This document shows positions 12,465 through 23,454 of a stretch of 64,000 bases of DNA, piece by piece. Both the position numbers and the translations under genes were made by a program. Under the pieces are notes generated by a model. The model ran no database searches. It was not told where the DNA came from and saw nothing but the letters and a program-made list of their open reading frames with translations. Positions within the stretch are counted from its first letter, which is position 1; the number at the start of each line of letters is the position of its first letter. The stretch comes from Acheta domesticus (taxonomy: Eukaryota > Arthropoda > Insecta > Orthoptera > Gryllidae): contig JAHLJT010000631.1 of the NCBI GenBank assembly GCA_031308135.1, positions 153,901,276-153,965,275 on the forward strand, in the 5' to 3' direction.

Positions 12465-13172
12465 GAAAATTTAAAGAAAAAATTTGGAGCGGTTTTTGAG
12501 AATTTTTTTTTGTCATTTTGAATCGCAATTTACGCAAAAACTATTCGTTTTTCCAAAAAATGGTACATGACCTTATTTGAAGTGCTAATTTTGTACCACC
12601 GACTTTGTCTGAGGCAAAAATCTCTATCTTCAATTTTACAGTTTTTAAACAGTTTTTTGCAATTTTCGAAAAATAGGGCCTATCAACGAAAATTATACCT
12701 ACGTCATTCCCTTCAACGTTCTTTGCACTATTCAACAACAAAAAATAATTAAAAAATTTGGAGACATTTTTTTTAATTTACAAAATCTCAAAATGGGCTT
12801 CATGTAAAGTATCCTCAAATACTAAGATATCGGTTTCAAATTCAAGAGGCCTTGAGACGAGTAAAAACCATCGGGGAATATCAATTTTGAAGAAAATCGA
12901 CCGAACGATTTAGGCGCTAGCGTTGACCACAGACGGACAGACGGACGGAATGCCGTCAATCGATTTTTAAGTATGAAGAAGCAACAAATCATGGATTTTG
13001 ACTACACCACGAGATAGAGGATTTTTTTTTCTAAATTTAGCAACAGGTTTTATCCACTTTTTTGTCACCAGACCCCTGCTATAAGAGATTTTCTGGCGAA
13101 AATTCCCCGTTTTCCGCCGCACGATTACATAACTTTCTCTTCTTACGAAGTATTCATAAGGCGAGAAAGTAA
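12465..13172. repeat. Family A non-coding repeat, copy A3
   Basis: Minus-orientation partial copy, diverged. It carries the conserved 'TTTGGAGC-GTTTTTGAGAA' anchor near 12485 and a GACGGACAGACGGACG run near 12930. It ends with GAGAAAGTAAAA near 13160, matching the GGGAAAGTAAAA end of other copies. The ACTAGT end is missing. Confidence 0.7.
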
Positions 13173-13648
13173 AAAACACAATAAATTATCATTTCTCAGT
13201 AACCAGGGCACAGATATGATATTACTTATCACATTTTTACACGTGAAACCCTCGTTTACCGAAATCAATGTATATCAACGTATGTCAAAACAGCGTAGCA
13301 AAAAAAGACTTATAGCCTTAAGAGGGAGAAAAGAAATCACTCCACTCAATTGCACCGCACACCATTTCATCTAAATATTGACTGATAAATACTTTTTATC
13401 AGTAGACTACACAATTATCGCATATTTCATTTCACATACCTTTTCCTACACCGTTCCACCCTATTGAATAGTTCATAATTTTTCTAAAACCCTGCACTGA
13501 GCAGGGTGAAAGACTCAAAAACTGTTGCAGGCAACTCATTCCATTCTACTTTTGTTGTTTTTGTTGTTGTAGTATATTAAAGTCAACTTTACAATATTAA
13601 CATAGCAATTTTACAATAGATATGAAAATATACAGATATTACAATATA
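13173..13648. other. Unassigned AT-rich DNA
   Basis: I see nothing coding. A TTGTTGTTTTTGTTGTTG run lies near 13552. Sequence beyond this is interrupted by the foldback element. Confidence 0.35.
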
Positions 13649-14207
13649 ACAGGATGTCCGGGGAGGAAATATCGAAACTTCGAAAATAAGCTCTTATGAT
13701 AATTCTAAGCATATTTTGTCTAATAAACTACGTGGATATTCCGAATGGTTGAGCCGCAATAAGCACTCAAACATTTGTTTGAAAAAACGATTTCTAGGCA
13801 AAAAATTCGCATTATGGAAGCATATAAACACTCCAGAAACATTTAAATAGGTTATTATTTACAAAAGAAATTAATATGTTTGTTCAGAAAGAAAAATTAA
13901 GCGAGAAATAGAAAAGCACCCAATTTACACAATTCGACTCCTTTTTTATTTCTCGCTTAATTTTTCTGTCTGAGCAAATATATTCATTTCTTTTGTAAAT
14001 AATAAACAATTTACACGTTTCTGGAGTGTTTCTATGCTTCCATAATGCAAATTTTTGCATAGAAATCATTTTTTCAAACCAATTTTTGAGTACTTATTGC
14101 GGCTCAACAATTCGAAATATCCATGTAGTTTATCAGGCAAAATGTGCTTAGCATTGTCTTAAGAGCTTATTTTCGAAGTTTCAATGTTTCCTCCCCGGAC
14201 ACCCTGT
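13649..14207. mobile_element. Foldback element with ~270-bp arms
   Basis: The left end ACAGGATGTCCGGGGAGGAA (from 13649) is the inverse of the right end, which reads inward as ACAGGGTGTCCGGGGAGGAA (to 14207). Following both arms inward, complementarity continues almost without break to the centre near 13928, with about 90% identity by eye. The whole ~560-bp unit is therefore one long hairpin with almost no loop. No coding potential is seen. The architecture fits a foldback/MITE DNA element. Confidence 0.8.
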
Positions 14208-14309
14208 ATACAATATGAATATGAGGAGACAGACATTATATGTATTTTTAATGGCACAGAATTAGTTTCCAGTATCCATACTAATATACATATAACAGTT
14301 AAATTTCTT

Positions 14310-14720
14310 TGAGAATATTGCTCCCTTTACAGAATTTTAATATTTTATTTTGGTATTCGTTGGATGATAGCATCAAGTCAGGATTTTGCTCATCTTCTAG
14401 GTATGTATGTCTGCTGTACTGAAACATAAGACATTGAGTTACAATATGTTGAAAGTTGAGAAGGGTATCACAGTGCTGGCAGGTGAGTGGGGGGAGTTAG
14501 TTTCAGTTAGCACGTGTTGATAACTCAACTTGAAATTACCAGTTCTTATCCTTGTTATTGTCACTTCTTTCCTTGAAAATTTTTTGGAGGTTTTCAGGGA
14601 GTAAAAATTGTTAACTTGTGTAGAGAGCTGTATTTCAGGGTTTTCCAGAGGTTGCTCCACTTTTCATCCATTGCTTTTCTGATGTGAATCCATAAATCCT
14701 TGCAGGCGTGTGATATTGTT
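14310..14720 (-). pseudogene. LINE L2: RNase H-side C-terminal remnant
   Basis: Minus-strand frames carry RIRTGNFKLSYQHVLTETN, followed in another frame by LTCQHCDTLLNFQHIVTQC. This matches the C-terminal tail after RNase H in I/Jockey-like LINEs, a conserved 'RLRTGH-KLTH-LL' run followed by a CxxC...HIL..C motif. At least one frameshift separates the two segments. It probably belongs to the same decayed copy as the RT fragment at 15500-16760, with the region between replaced by tandem repeats. Confidence 0.6.
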
Positions 14721-14779
14721 AAAAAACTTTCTGTTTCAGGGCATACTTTTTTCTTAGTGCCCAAAATATTGTTAAAGTT

Positions 14780-15118
14780 GAATATTATAAAAATTAAAGA
14801 GTTTCAGATTTTTCCACGGTTTTTGGAATTTGATGTTTATGAGCACGTAAGAAACAATGTTTATTGTTTCTCTTTGCACAACCCTGACTTTTGGAATATA
14901 AACGAGGGAAATTTTTTATCTAAGAGCCTAAAATTATTCTTAACTTTTGGGAGGGATTTCAGATTTTTCCTAAGATTTTTTGATTTTGGTGTTTATTCGC
15001 CCATAAGAATCAATGTTAATTGTTTCACTTTGTACAGCCCTGATTTTTGGAATATGAACACGGGGATCATTTTTTTCTAAGAGTCTAAAATTATTCTTAA
15101 ATTTTGGGAGGGTTTCAA
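14780..15118. repeat. Tandem duplication, ~160-bp unit
   Basis: A segment starting TTTCAGATTTTTCC near 14803 and running through CCCTGACTTTTGGAATAT and TAAGAGCCTAAAATTATTC recurs from about 14959, with a third partial copy after 15100. The copies match well by eye. The array sits between the RNase H-side and RT-side remnants of LINE L2, where coding sequence would be expected. Confidence 0.6.
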
Positions 15119-15149
15119 ATTTTTTATTTGATTTTGAGATTGATTCTGG

Positions 15150-15190
15150 GTGGGCGCTGCTAGCTTTAGTCTAAAGCTAGCGGCGCCCAC
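15150..15190. repeat. 41-bp near-perfect palindrome
   Basis: The arm 15150-15169 (GTGGGCGCTGCTAGCTTTAG) pairs with 15171-15190 with one mismatch, leaving a single unpaired base. A related GGGCGCTGCTGGCTTTAG occurs near 15295. It may be the tip of a small foldback element or the ends of a repeat joined head to head. Confidence 0.7.
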
Positions 15191-15499
15191 GATTTTGGGA
15201 AATCCAGAGGAGCCTAAAATTCGTGAATAGAGCATTTAATTACCCTAAAATTAGCCTAAAATTGTGGATGTGGTTTAGTTGATATTGGTTTCTGGGCGCT
15301 GCTGGCTTTAGATTGCTCATTATAGAGCATATTTCAGCTGTAGTAATACTAGAGTAGGAATGCAATCTGTTTATAATTTTAACATCTTTGGTAATTTTTT
15401 TTTGGTATACTTTGGTATACTATTATTTCTTTTTTCCATAAGTATATGTTCTTGAAGGTTTAACTGTCTCAGAAAGTTTTTGACTTTGGTATATACTGG

Positions 15500-16760
15500 T
15501 GAAAAGAATTTTTGAACTTTGTATTAATTTTGAAGTTTTGGATATATATCGTGGTAGATTGTAGGGTTATTTAATTCTGCTGTTGGCATATTTGAGAGTA
15601 AGAATTTGTTTACAATGAGCAAGGGTTTGGTTTCTATTAGGATTATTAGAATGCTCACAATGGGGTTGGAATGAAAACAGCCTGTGCTTATTCGTAAAGC
15701 TTTGTTGTGTATAACATCAAGTTTTTTTAGGTCTTTTTTGCTATCTGAATCACATAATATGGATAGATAGTAGATCTTGGATCGTACTTTGTAGGTCACC
15801 AGCTGGAGATGTTTATCTGCTCCCCAGTTATTATGGGAAATGCATTTGAGTATATTTAGTCTTTTCTTACATTCCTCAGATAAAATTTGAATATGCCTTT
15901 TCCAGTTCATTTTTGAGTCAAAATGCATGCCTAATATTTTAATGTTTTGATCAAATTTTAGGTTATGCAGGTCTATTTTTAATGTAGGCTGACTCTCCAT
16001 ATTTTGTCTGGAGAATACTATACATTGGGTTTTGGAAGCTGAAAATTTAAAGCTTGATTTGAGAGACCATTTATGTAGATGGTTTAGGGCAGATTGTATA
16101 ATTTTTTGACTGGTTGTAATAGATGATCCTTTGTTACCTTATAATAACCGGATGATTAATTTCAGAGCCTGCATCATTGATGACCAACAGGAATAGAGTA
16201 ACACTAAGTACCGCACCTTGTGGTAGTCCATTCTCCAAGTGTTGTACTGATGATAGGCTACCTAATACTCTCACATAAAGGGTTCTTTCTTTGGTGAAAT
16301 TTTGATGAATTGAAATATGTTGCCTTTAAGTCCGTATTCCTGTAATTTTGTCATGATTGTATTGGTCCACACCATGTCATAAGCTTTTCCGATGTCTAGA
16401 CTCACTGCTAAAACATGTTGTGTGTTAGCAAAGGCGTCTTGGATGTAAGTATCAATGCTTACTAGGTCAGAAGTAGTTGAGTGTCCTGCCCTGAAACCAA
16501 ATTGATTGTTGGATATTATGTTTTTAAGGTATACAAACCATCTGAGTCTTATGTTAATTATTTTTTCCAGGATTTTGCATTATTGCATGTTAGCAAAATG
16601 GGTCTGTAATTTTCAGTTTTTGTGGGGTCTTTCCCAGGCTTTAGTATAGATATAACAATAGTTGATCTCCTTAATTCAGAAAAAACATTTTTGTTTTTAT
16701 TTCTTTGTCCAGTTTTTTTTAAGACAGTCTTATATATTTTGATGATCAGAAGGTTAATAA
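15500..16760 (-). pseudogene. LINE L2: reverse transcriptase (I/Jockey-like)
   Basis: Reading the minus strand from 16760, the segments are LKPGKDPTKTENYRP, FGFRAGHSTTSDLVS, SLDIGKAYDMVW (RT motif A with catalytic D), GLPQGAVLS (motif B), and then the 158-codon open frame at 16000-15524. That frame has LGMHFDSKMNWKRHI, NNWGADKHL, RSKIYYLS and LDVIHNKALRISTGCF, the typical thumb region of I/Jockey-group LINEs. Stops and shifts separate the segments, and the catalytic FADD block falls in a damaged stretch near 16000-16150 that I could not read. It is inactive. Confidence 0.85.
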
Positions 16761-16860
16761 AAGGCCATCTATTCTAAATTCGGAATTTTATTTCTCTCGA
16801 CGTTTTAAGGAGCACTTTTCCTCTTCTTCAGGAGTCTGACTAAATCACTAACACTAATTT

Positions 16861-17076
16861 TTAATCTTTAGTGCTTAGAAAGATAAACACTCTGTTGTTT
16901 GCAATTCTTGACATAAATCCTATTTCGCTGGGGTCAATAATATCGGATAAACTGTTTATGTACTCTTTAATGGTGAGACCTTCTTGTGATTCAATTGTAA
17001 TGGTCTCGTCCTTGGTGGGAAGCACTTCAGTGGATATGACATTTGCGTAAGTTTTCATATTTGGTTGAGTAGACAC
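16861..17076 (-). pseudogene. LINE ORF1 (gag-like) fragment
   Basis: The 71-codon minus frame has EYINSLSDIIDPSEIGFMSR and ends RIANNRVFIFLSTKD. The 'RI-NNRV-IFLS-K' signature is typical of the ORF1/gag N-terminal region of I/Jockey-group LINEs, just before the zinc knuckles. It lies directly upstream, on the same strand, of the L2 reverse transcriptase, so it is probably ORF1 of that element. About 100 bp of unrelated sequence with a CCTCTTCTTCAGGAG motif separates the two. The zinc knuckles are missing. Confidence 0.6.
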
Positions 17077-17720
17077 CTGAGGTGGCGGTGTTGAAGTTAT
17101 GGGAGCCCTTGATGTCCGAGGGCTCCATCCTTAGGCCGGGTAGCCGCTTCCCCAGCTGACCATACACTTGATTTAAGACACTCACAACTCGTGAAACAAG
17201 AGTATTACTACTAAGCAAATGTCACTAAATTCACTGTGTGAAAGACAATATGATAATAACCGCATTTCAGTCAACGCGATCGGAGCACGATGTGTCTCGG
17301 TCGGCTACCACAATGGAACTCCCAATCTACTTTTATTCTATTTATAAAGGATGATTTGCCTACATCCATTATTTGTACTCTTGTTCCAGTTTTATATTTG
17401 AGTTCAAATCGATTTGAATAATCTGGTTTATCTAGCCTTCTCCGGATTTCCTGTCTCGCTGAGCAACCAATGTATGATTTATACAGTGTTCTCTCAATGC
17501 TTTTAGTGCTTATGACCATATTTTAATTTTTCTGTGCCGACCTTTAGTATTGTACAATTCTACATTGTTCATACATATGAAGGTGCAGTCTGTGTCTGTG
17601 TAGGTTGTCTTATTTTTGAGCAAGAAATAATGTCATCTCCATGTATAGACTTTTTCACCTTCATAAGTTCTCCAAAAACTACCTGGCTATTTTCGAAGCC
17701 TTAACACTCAGCTGTTGAAG
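17077..17720. other. Unassigned; possible ORF or LINE 5' region
   Basis: A minus frame at 17519-17271 (82 codons: YIGCSARQEIRRRLDKPDY, then KTGTRVQIMDVGKSS) looks more protein-like than its surroundings, but I do not recognise it. It could be 5' sequence of LINE L2 or another decayed element. A second short frame at 17218-17027 overlaps the ORF1 fragment. Confidence 0.3.
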
Positions 17721-17734
17721 ACTACTCTGCGCCA

Positions 17735-18180
17735 GTGTTGGAAACTGGAAGAATTGCTTCACCGGTGGGCGGAGGAGCGTGTGGCAATGGAGGAACGTGG
17801 AGGTTCGGCCCCGCGCGGCCGTGGACGCCCTGGGCGGCGCGGAATGCACCACTCAGATGGTCACTGAATCGGGAGGCCACGAGGGCGTCAGCGAAAAGAG
17901 AGATGCGCAGAATGGGAACGATGGAAATAGGAATGTGAAAAATCGGGTAATTTGTGCATGAAGGCGAATGAGTAGTAGGCAAGAGGATGATATTTTGAGA
18001 GCGTAGAAGGGGAAGTGGAGAAATAAAAAGGCGTGTGCGGGTGGAGCAGCAGGTGGGCGGGAGAAGGAGCCGGCGCGCCGCGGGGGTGGGGTGGGGGGCA
18101 GCGGGGGAAGGGCAAGGCGCGCGTGCGCACAGGCGCTGGCGGAGGCCTCCGCAAGCAGAGCACGCAGTTCGCCTCATCGC
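17735..18180. other. GC- and CpG-rich island
   Basis: About 445 bp of CG-dense sequence, including a G-rich run at 18055-18110, sits in AT-rich DNA. Long proline- and arginine-rich frames appear on both strands, an expected artefact of base composition. It could be a promoter/first-exon island of a host gene lying outside the window, but no splice or start signal is convincing. Confidence 0.4.
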
Positions 18181-18840
18181 TTATTCAAATGTACCGCACG
18201 TTGGATAATGTTTGACGTCCACATAAAGAAAACACTATTTCGTATAAAAACTTTATTGTAGTAGATATACGCATGCTCTAGTATTTTTTCACATAATCAC
18301 GTCTAGAACTAAGATATATATCATACCACAGGATCAATATTTTATAGGTATCACTGTGAAGAGGTCTGCCGCGTGGGAAAATGTCCAATGTTTGTCAGAC
18401 ACTTGTAACTCTGTATCACTGTGAAATACGTAATGTTGACCGCACAGGTATTTCTTGAGGTGTAAAGAATTATTGAAATCGCTCTGGACGAAATCTGAAC
18501 TATTGGATGGATGGGCAACAGCCTCCCAACGGAACTGCTGCAGACCTTTTGTGATCAGAGGCGTGTGTGGCGGACCTCATAACCAACTGTAGAACCGTAG
18601 TCCGGATCTTGCTTCCTAGCGATTTTCATATTTTATTAACGTCAAGAAGTTCTTGTGCGATCAATATTACACGTTTCTCAGTGATGCAAAGTTGTTGGTG
18701 ACTGCCAAACATTAGTAGCTGCACCAAGCGGTGGACATCTGCGACAAAGGGATACAAAAATGGATTCCATTATATGACAAATGTCTCATTTCTGGTGGTG
18801 ATTATTTGAAAAAAATAGAGCAGTCTTCTACAATATTTTT
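18181..18840. other. Unassigned intergenic DNA
   Basis: No gene or repeat was recognised between the GC-rich island and repeat copy A4. Confidence 0.35.
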
Positions 18841-20620
18841 TACTTTCTCGTGTACGTACGTATTTATATAATTTATTACTTTATTTTTGGTACATATATA
18901 ATATCTAACTTATCTTAAACTTACAACTACTCCTATTTTTAAGCTTAATTCTAACATTTACATTTTGTACATTATGAATCACACTTTTTGTGTGGTCTTT
19001 ATAGTCTGCCAGCTCCACTCGCCATTGGCTCTGGTGGGATGAGGCATGAATGACGGCACTATTCGCATAGATTACTACGTCGCACTTAACTGTTCTCCTT
19101 CTATAGTATCACCTGGAAGGGCACAAATATAGTCGTTCCTTCACTCGCACCATGAGCTGTGTCAGTTGCACGGCGGTGCACCTCAGGGCGGGGACGATGA
19201 TTGTACGGCTCCGGAGTAGTAGAGGGGAGGGGGTGGGTAAGACCCTGCCGCCGTGCACGGAGTAAAGTACGTGGTTTAGAGGAAGTTATGTTATGGGGCG
19301 GAAAATCGGTTTTAACGTAAATACACGTTTTACTGTCCGTCCGTCGGTCAATGAGTCAGTCAATCCGTCCGTCTGGCCGTCGGTCAGCCTGGCTGTGTCA
19401 ATCTGTGTGAACGACACTAGCCCCTAAACTATTCGTAAGATTTTTCCCAAAATCAATATTCACCGGTCGATTTTGCCCGACTTGAAGATCTGAAATTTTG
19501 AAAAACATTTCTTAAATTTTGGAGGTATTTTACAAAAGAAACTCTGCGACGTTTTTGAAATTCTCAAAAATACATCCAAATTTTTTCTTTAAATTTCTTG
19601 TAAGAATACGATGAAATGCACTTATAAAAGGGGCATTGGCCCGACCTTCACTATTAACTGAGTTTTGGAAAATTGCAAGAGTTTGAATTTTTCAGTGTCT
19701 TCCTATAGCTAAAAGATTGAAGATAAAGATTTTCCTTCACACTAAATTTGTTCTCCTTAATGAGACCTTTCAATATGGTTCTGTACATTTTTTGAAAATT
19801 TTATTAGTTTTCCCTCAATATTGGGTGAAATATGTGCAATATTAAAAAATAACGAAATCAAAAATTTGTCAAACATGGCTCCAGATTTCTTCTTTGAACT
19901 TTTTGCAGAGCTAGCGCTAAATGGAAACAAAAGAATAGAGATAAATATAAGCCATTTTGCTATATCCTTTTGTTTCTTCAAAAATGTACACAATTATTAT
20001 TTTATGTCTCTCACGTCGTTAACATACACATTTAAGGAAATTTGTTTTCATTACTGAATTTGCTAAAACAAGTACTTCAAAAGATGTCTTATAAAGTTTC
20101 TCCAAAACTTCAAAGTTTTCTCTGAAAATGATCTCAAAATTGCATATTTTCAGAATCGCTCAAACGCTATTTTCTCAAAAACTGCTACAATTTTCTTGTT
20201 CAAACTTTTCATATGGATAGTACTAAATGCACTGTTTAAAATAACACAATAGTAATTTTGCTGTATTCTTTTGTTTTTGCAAAAATCGTTGTCAAAAACG
20301 GCACGAAATGTTTGTTCTCTTCTCACAAGTATTAAGAGATAATAAATAATTTAGTACTATCGCTATAATTTAGTATAGTCGCATATTCGGCAAACTCTGC
20401 TTTTTTTTGGAAAATTGGATAAAATTAACATTCGAAAACTAGAAAACTGAAGATAGAGAGTTTTACCTTAGACAAAGTCTATTGTAGAAATCAGCACTTT
20501 AAAAAGGTCATATATTTTTTTAATCAGTAGATTTCGCGTAATTTGCGTCCGAAATTTATGCAATTAAAAAAATAATTATTTTGTCAAAAACTGCACTAAT
20601 TTTTTTTAATTTTTCTCCTA
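18841..20620. repeat. Family A non-coding repeat, copy A4
   Basis: Begins TACTTTCTCGTGTACGTACG, matching the ACTTTCCCGTATACG terminus. It is interrupted at about 18870-19262 by unrelated sequence that includes a GC-rich 3' half. It resumes with the CGGAAAATCGG segment, a GTCCGTCC-rich run (19338-19385) and the conserved internal units. A further piece of the same family appears at about 20925-21040, downstream of a SINE head. No coding sequence is seen. Confidence 0.7.
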
Positions 20621-20762
20621 TATAACCATGGTGCTACTCCCATTTTTGGCGAACTCTCCCAATTTTCGAATGTTGCAATTTGACATTTATTGAAAATGAA
20701 AATTAGATTGAGACAATTACATTTTGAAACGTCGGCCCAAGTTCGATCGCACGGCGTTTCTT

Positions 20763-20825
20763 TAGCGTAGTGGTATGGGTAACGGCATGTAAACTCTGAG
20801 GACCAGAGTTCGAGACTCGATTCGG
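20763..20825 (+). mobile_element. tRNA-derived SINE head
   Basis: Box A-like TAGCGTAGTGGTATGGGT starts at 20763 and box B GTTCGAGACTC lies at 20808-20818, spaced as in tRNA genes. Neither an acceptor stem nor a proper anticodon arm can be drawn, so this is the pol III promoter head of a SINE or a tRNA pseudogene. It appears inserted into repeat copy A4. The 3' end is not defined. Confidence 0.5.
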
Positions 20826-20829
20826 AAAT

Positions 20830-21530
20830 AAATGATTAGGAACGCTTTTGCAGTTTTATACGGTAGTATAACACTCAGGAGCAGTTAGAAATAATGCGCG
20901 AAAGGGTGCGATGTTAAAGCACTACTTCTTTCTTCAAAGTTTTCGTAGGATTGTGCGAATTATTTTGCATACAAATTATACGCCATTGTGCTACATTCTT
21001 TTGTTTTTCCAAAAATTACACAAATATGCATTTTATTACATTTTTATTTTTAGTAATTATTTTAAATATAAAAAATACCAAAATATATTATCAAGATAAG
21101 ATAGAACAACTCAAAATCAGAATAGGCAAAAATATAAAATAACGTATAATTTAACCAAAACTTTCTTTCCACACCAAGTAATTAAAACTTTAAAAATTAT
21201 ATAAAAATTTCGGTTTCCTTAATAAATAACTGATAATAATACTAAAAAAACTTTCCAAATTCAAAAAGGACTTAGAAAGTAATAAACACAAAATTCCAGA
21301 AGAATTATGTAATATTTTTTTCGAAAATTTATCTCAAATAAATTGTTTCAGTTTATAAACATTCCAATTCAAATTAACAACACGGACAAAAAATTGTACA
21401 AAATTTAATTGATAGGAAAACATTCTTACATCAGAATTCAGAAATAAAAATAAAACAGTGTGTCAAGGAAGGAGTGTATGCAGCTGTTAATAGAGATAAA
21501 TATATATAGTAAAAATCATTTTTACTTTCC
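20830..21530. other. Very AT-rich DNA with an A-family fragment
   Basis: About 20925-21040 matches the internal unit of family A. The remainder to 21530 is A/T-rich with no gene. Confidence 0.4.
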
Positions 21531-21532
21531 CG

Positions 21533-22567
21533 TATACGTACGTATACACGGAGTGATATACGTAATATAGGGAAAGTTATGTAATTCTGCGCGAAAAAAT
21601 GGCGAATTTTCGGCGGAAAAAATTCATTCTCGGGCCGTGATAACGAAAAAGTGGATAAAACCAGTTGCTAAATTAAGAAACAAAATCCCTTAACACGTGG
21701 TGTAGCCAGAAACCCTCTTTTGTGGGTCCTTGATATCGGAAAACCAATTGAAAGGAAAACGTCCGTCTGTCTGACCGTCTGTCCGTCTGTCCGTCTGTAC
21801 TTTACATGAAGCCCCCTCAACATTTTTAAACTTTTCTCTAAAACGGCTCCAAGCGTTTTCTTTAAATTTCTTGTAAGAATAGAGGAAAATGCACTTATTA
21901 AGGGGGCATAGGTCCGATTTTCACGGACAACTCTGAATTTTCGAAAATTGTAAAGTTTGAATTTTTTTCGGCGTCTTTCTCCGACTACAAAATTGAAGGT
22001 GGAGATTTTTCCTTCAAATAAAATGTGTTCTTTGTTCAAGGTCAGGTATATTGTTTTGAAAATTTTAGTAGTTTTCGCGCAATATTGCGTGAAATATGTG
22101 CAATTTTCAAAAATTACGAGTACTAGATTTTCTCAAAAACTGCTCGAAATTTTTTCTTTAAACTTTTGGTAGGGATAGTGCTAAATGTACCCTATGAGAT
22201 AACGTAAGTGCTTCAAATAACTTCAAATAAAGTTTTTTAAAAACTCAAACATTTTCTGTGAAAATGAGCTTCAAATTTCGCATTTTTAGTAGCGCTAAAA
22301 CGCCATTTTCTCTTAAACGGCACATAACTTTTAAAAGAAAATTGCCATTTATGACTAGGTTTTGTGTTCTTCAATATTCTAAAATTAATGTTTGCGATTT
22401 ACCAATAGGAAACCAAAAAATTAAGAAAATGACAAAAAATGTACTTTTGGCGGTGATAGATGACAGCTGGCAAGAAAGATTTTGTGGCAATTCCGATTAG
22501 CTAGCGAAGACCCAAGGAAATAGAAAACTACTAGGGAAAGTCTGTGCCATTCTGTAGCACCACTAGT
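21533..22567. repeat. Family A non-coding repeat, copy A5 (both ends)
   Basis: Plus orientation, ~1035 bp. It starts ACTTTCCCGTATACGTACGT and ends with GGGAAAGTCTGTGCCATTCT then GTAGCACCACTAGT at 22567. Compared with the ~1.6-kb copies A9 and A11 it lacks about two internal units. It retains the GTCCGTCTGTCC run (about 21760-21800). A 123-codon minus frame (22039-21668) contains TFNFVVGERRRKKF, which recurs in-frame in copy A11. Confidence 0.8.
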
Positions 22568-23450
22568 TTCTGTTGTCGTGACATCCATGGGCCATGGCTT
22601 ACTACACAGTCTTTCCCTTCAGTAGGCTTTGCGGCAATCACGGATTCATTACAATATATGGATGGAATGACACCCAGATTCGAGACCTACCCTAAATTCA
22701 AAGAAGATTGCCAGGCAATGACGATTCACACTCAGCAGTGGAAAATCCAAAGCAGAACAACTTGCTGACAATCAGTGAAATGCGGAGTATGTGCTTCGAT
22801 CGAACTACACGTATCACGAATATTTAGAACCATTTAATGTCCCTAAAAACGGCGGTCCTCTTGTTGGTTATCTCTTCCAATAAACCATCTGTCAGGGGTG
22901 AAAATTTATCTGACTATCAATCACACGATAAGGAAATGAAGCGAAACCTCCTTTGATGCGAGATAGAACGAGATCGTCAGTTGTGTTGGTGTGTTGGTGA
23001 GAGAACAGACACTGGTCCAAGTCCACACTGCGTTGCTGCAACTGGTTCGGGTAGAGAGACAGCCGTTTTTCCAAAATGAAGAGTACAGTAAGATCGGGTT
23101 ACAGCTTACAACTAATTGTGCCCACTTCTCATAGGGCACCTCCGCTTATATACCTGTTGCCTGGCGGGTGACCAACAACCACATACAGGCGTCAGACAGT
23201 CGCCTGAGGGAGGATCAGCTCTTAAGCGGTTGTTCTCACATTTGAGAAGACTTCTGCGTGACTCTGCGCATACACTTGTGCACACGTGCCCAAGTATCCA
23301 CGTATTTGAATGGATTGGCATGCTACATCTTAGTCGGAATTTCCTGAGTGCTGTTTCTGAATGAAAAACAATATTTATTTCAACTTTACAATGTTTACGT
23401 GTTTTCCAGCTGCTCAGGATGTGGTACTTCGGCTGATGCGGTGATGTGAT
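22568..23450. other. Unassigned; possible LTR-like sequence on minus strand
   Basis: No coding match was found. On the minus strand a TATATAAGCGG box (about 23150) is followed by a stretch that could be a solo LTR or a promoter. I found no paired repeat, primer-binding site or TG...CA ends, so this remains speculative. Confidence 0.25.
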
Positions 23451-23454
23451 GTAC

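Noticed and set aside
17722..18177. 151-codon minus-strand frame as a gene
   Set aside because: It is P/R/C-rich, confined to the CpG island, and overlaps other frames of equal quality.
20755..20830. Functional tRNA gene
   Set aside because: Box A and B are present but no acceptor or anticodon stem can be formed.
23100..23200. Solo LTR with TATATAAGCGG promoter
   Set aside because: No second LTR, primer-binding site, TG...CA ends or target duplication could be found; kept only as a note.
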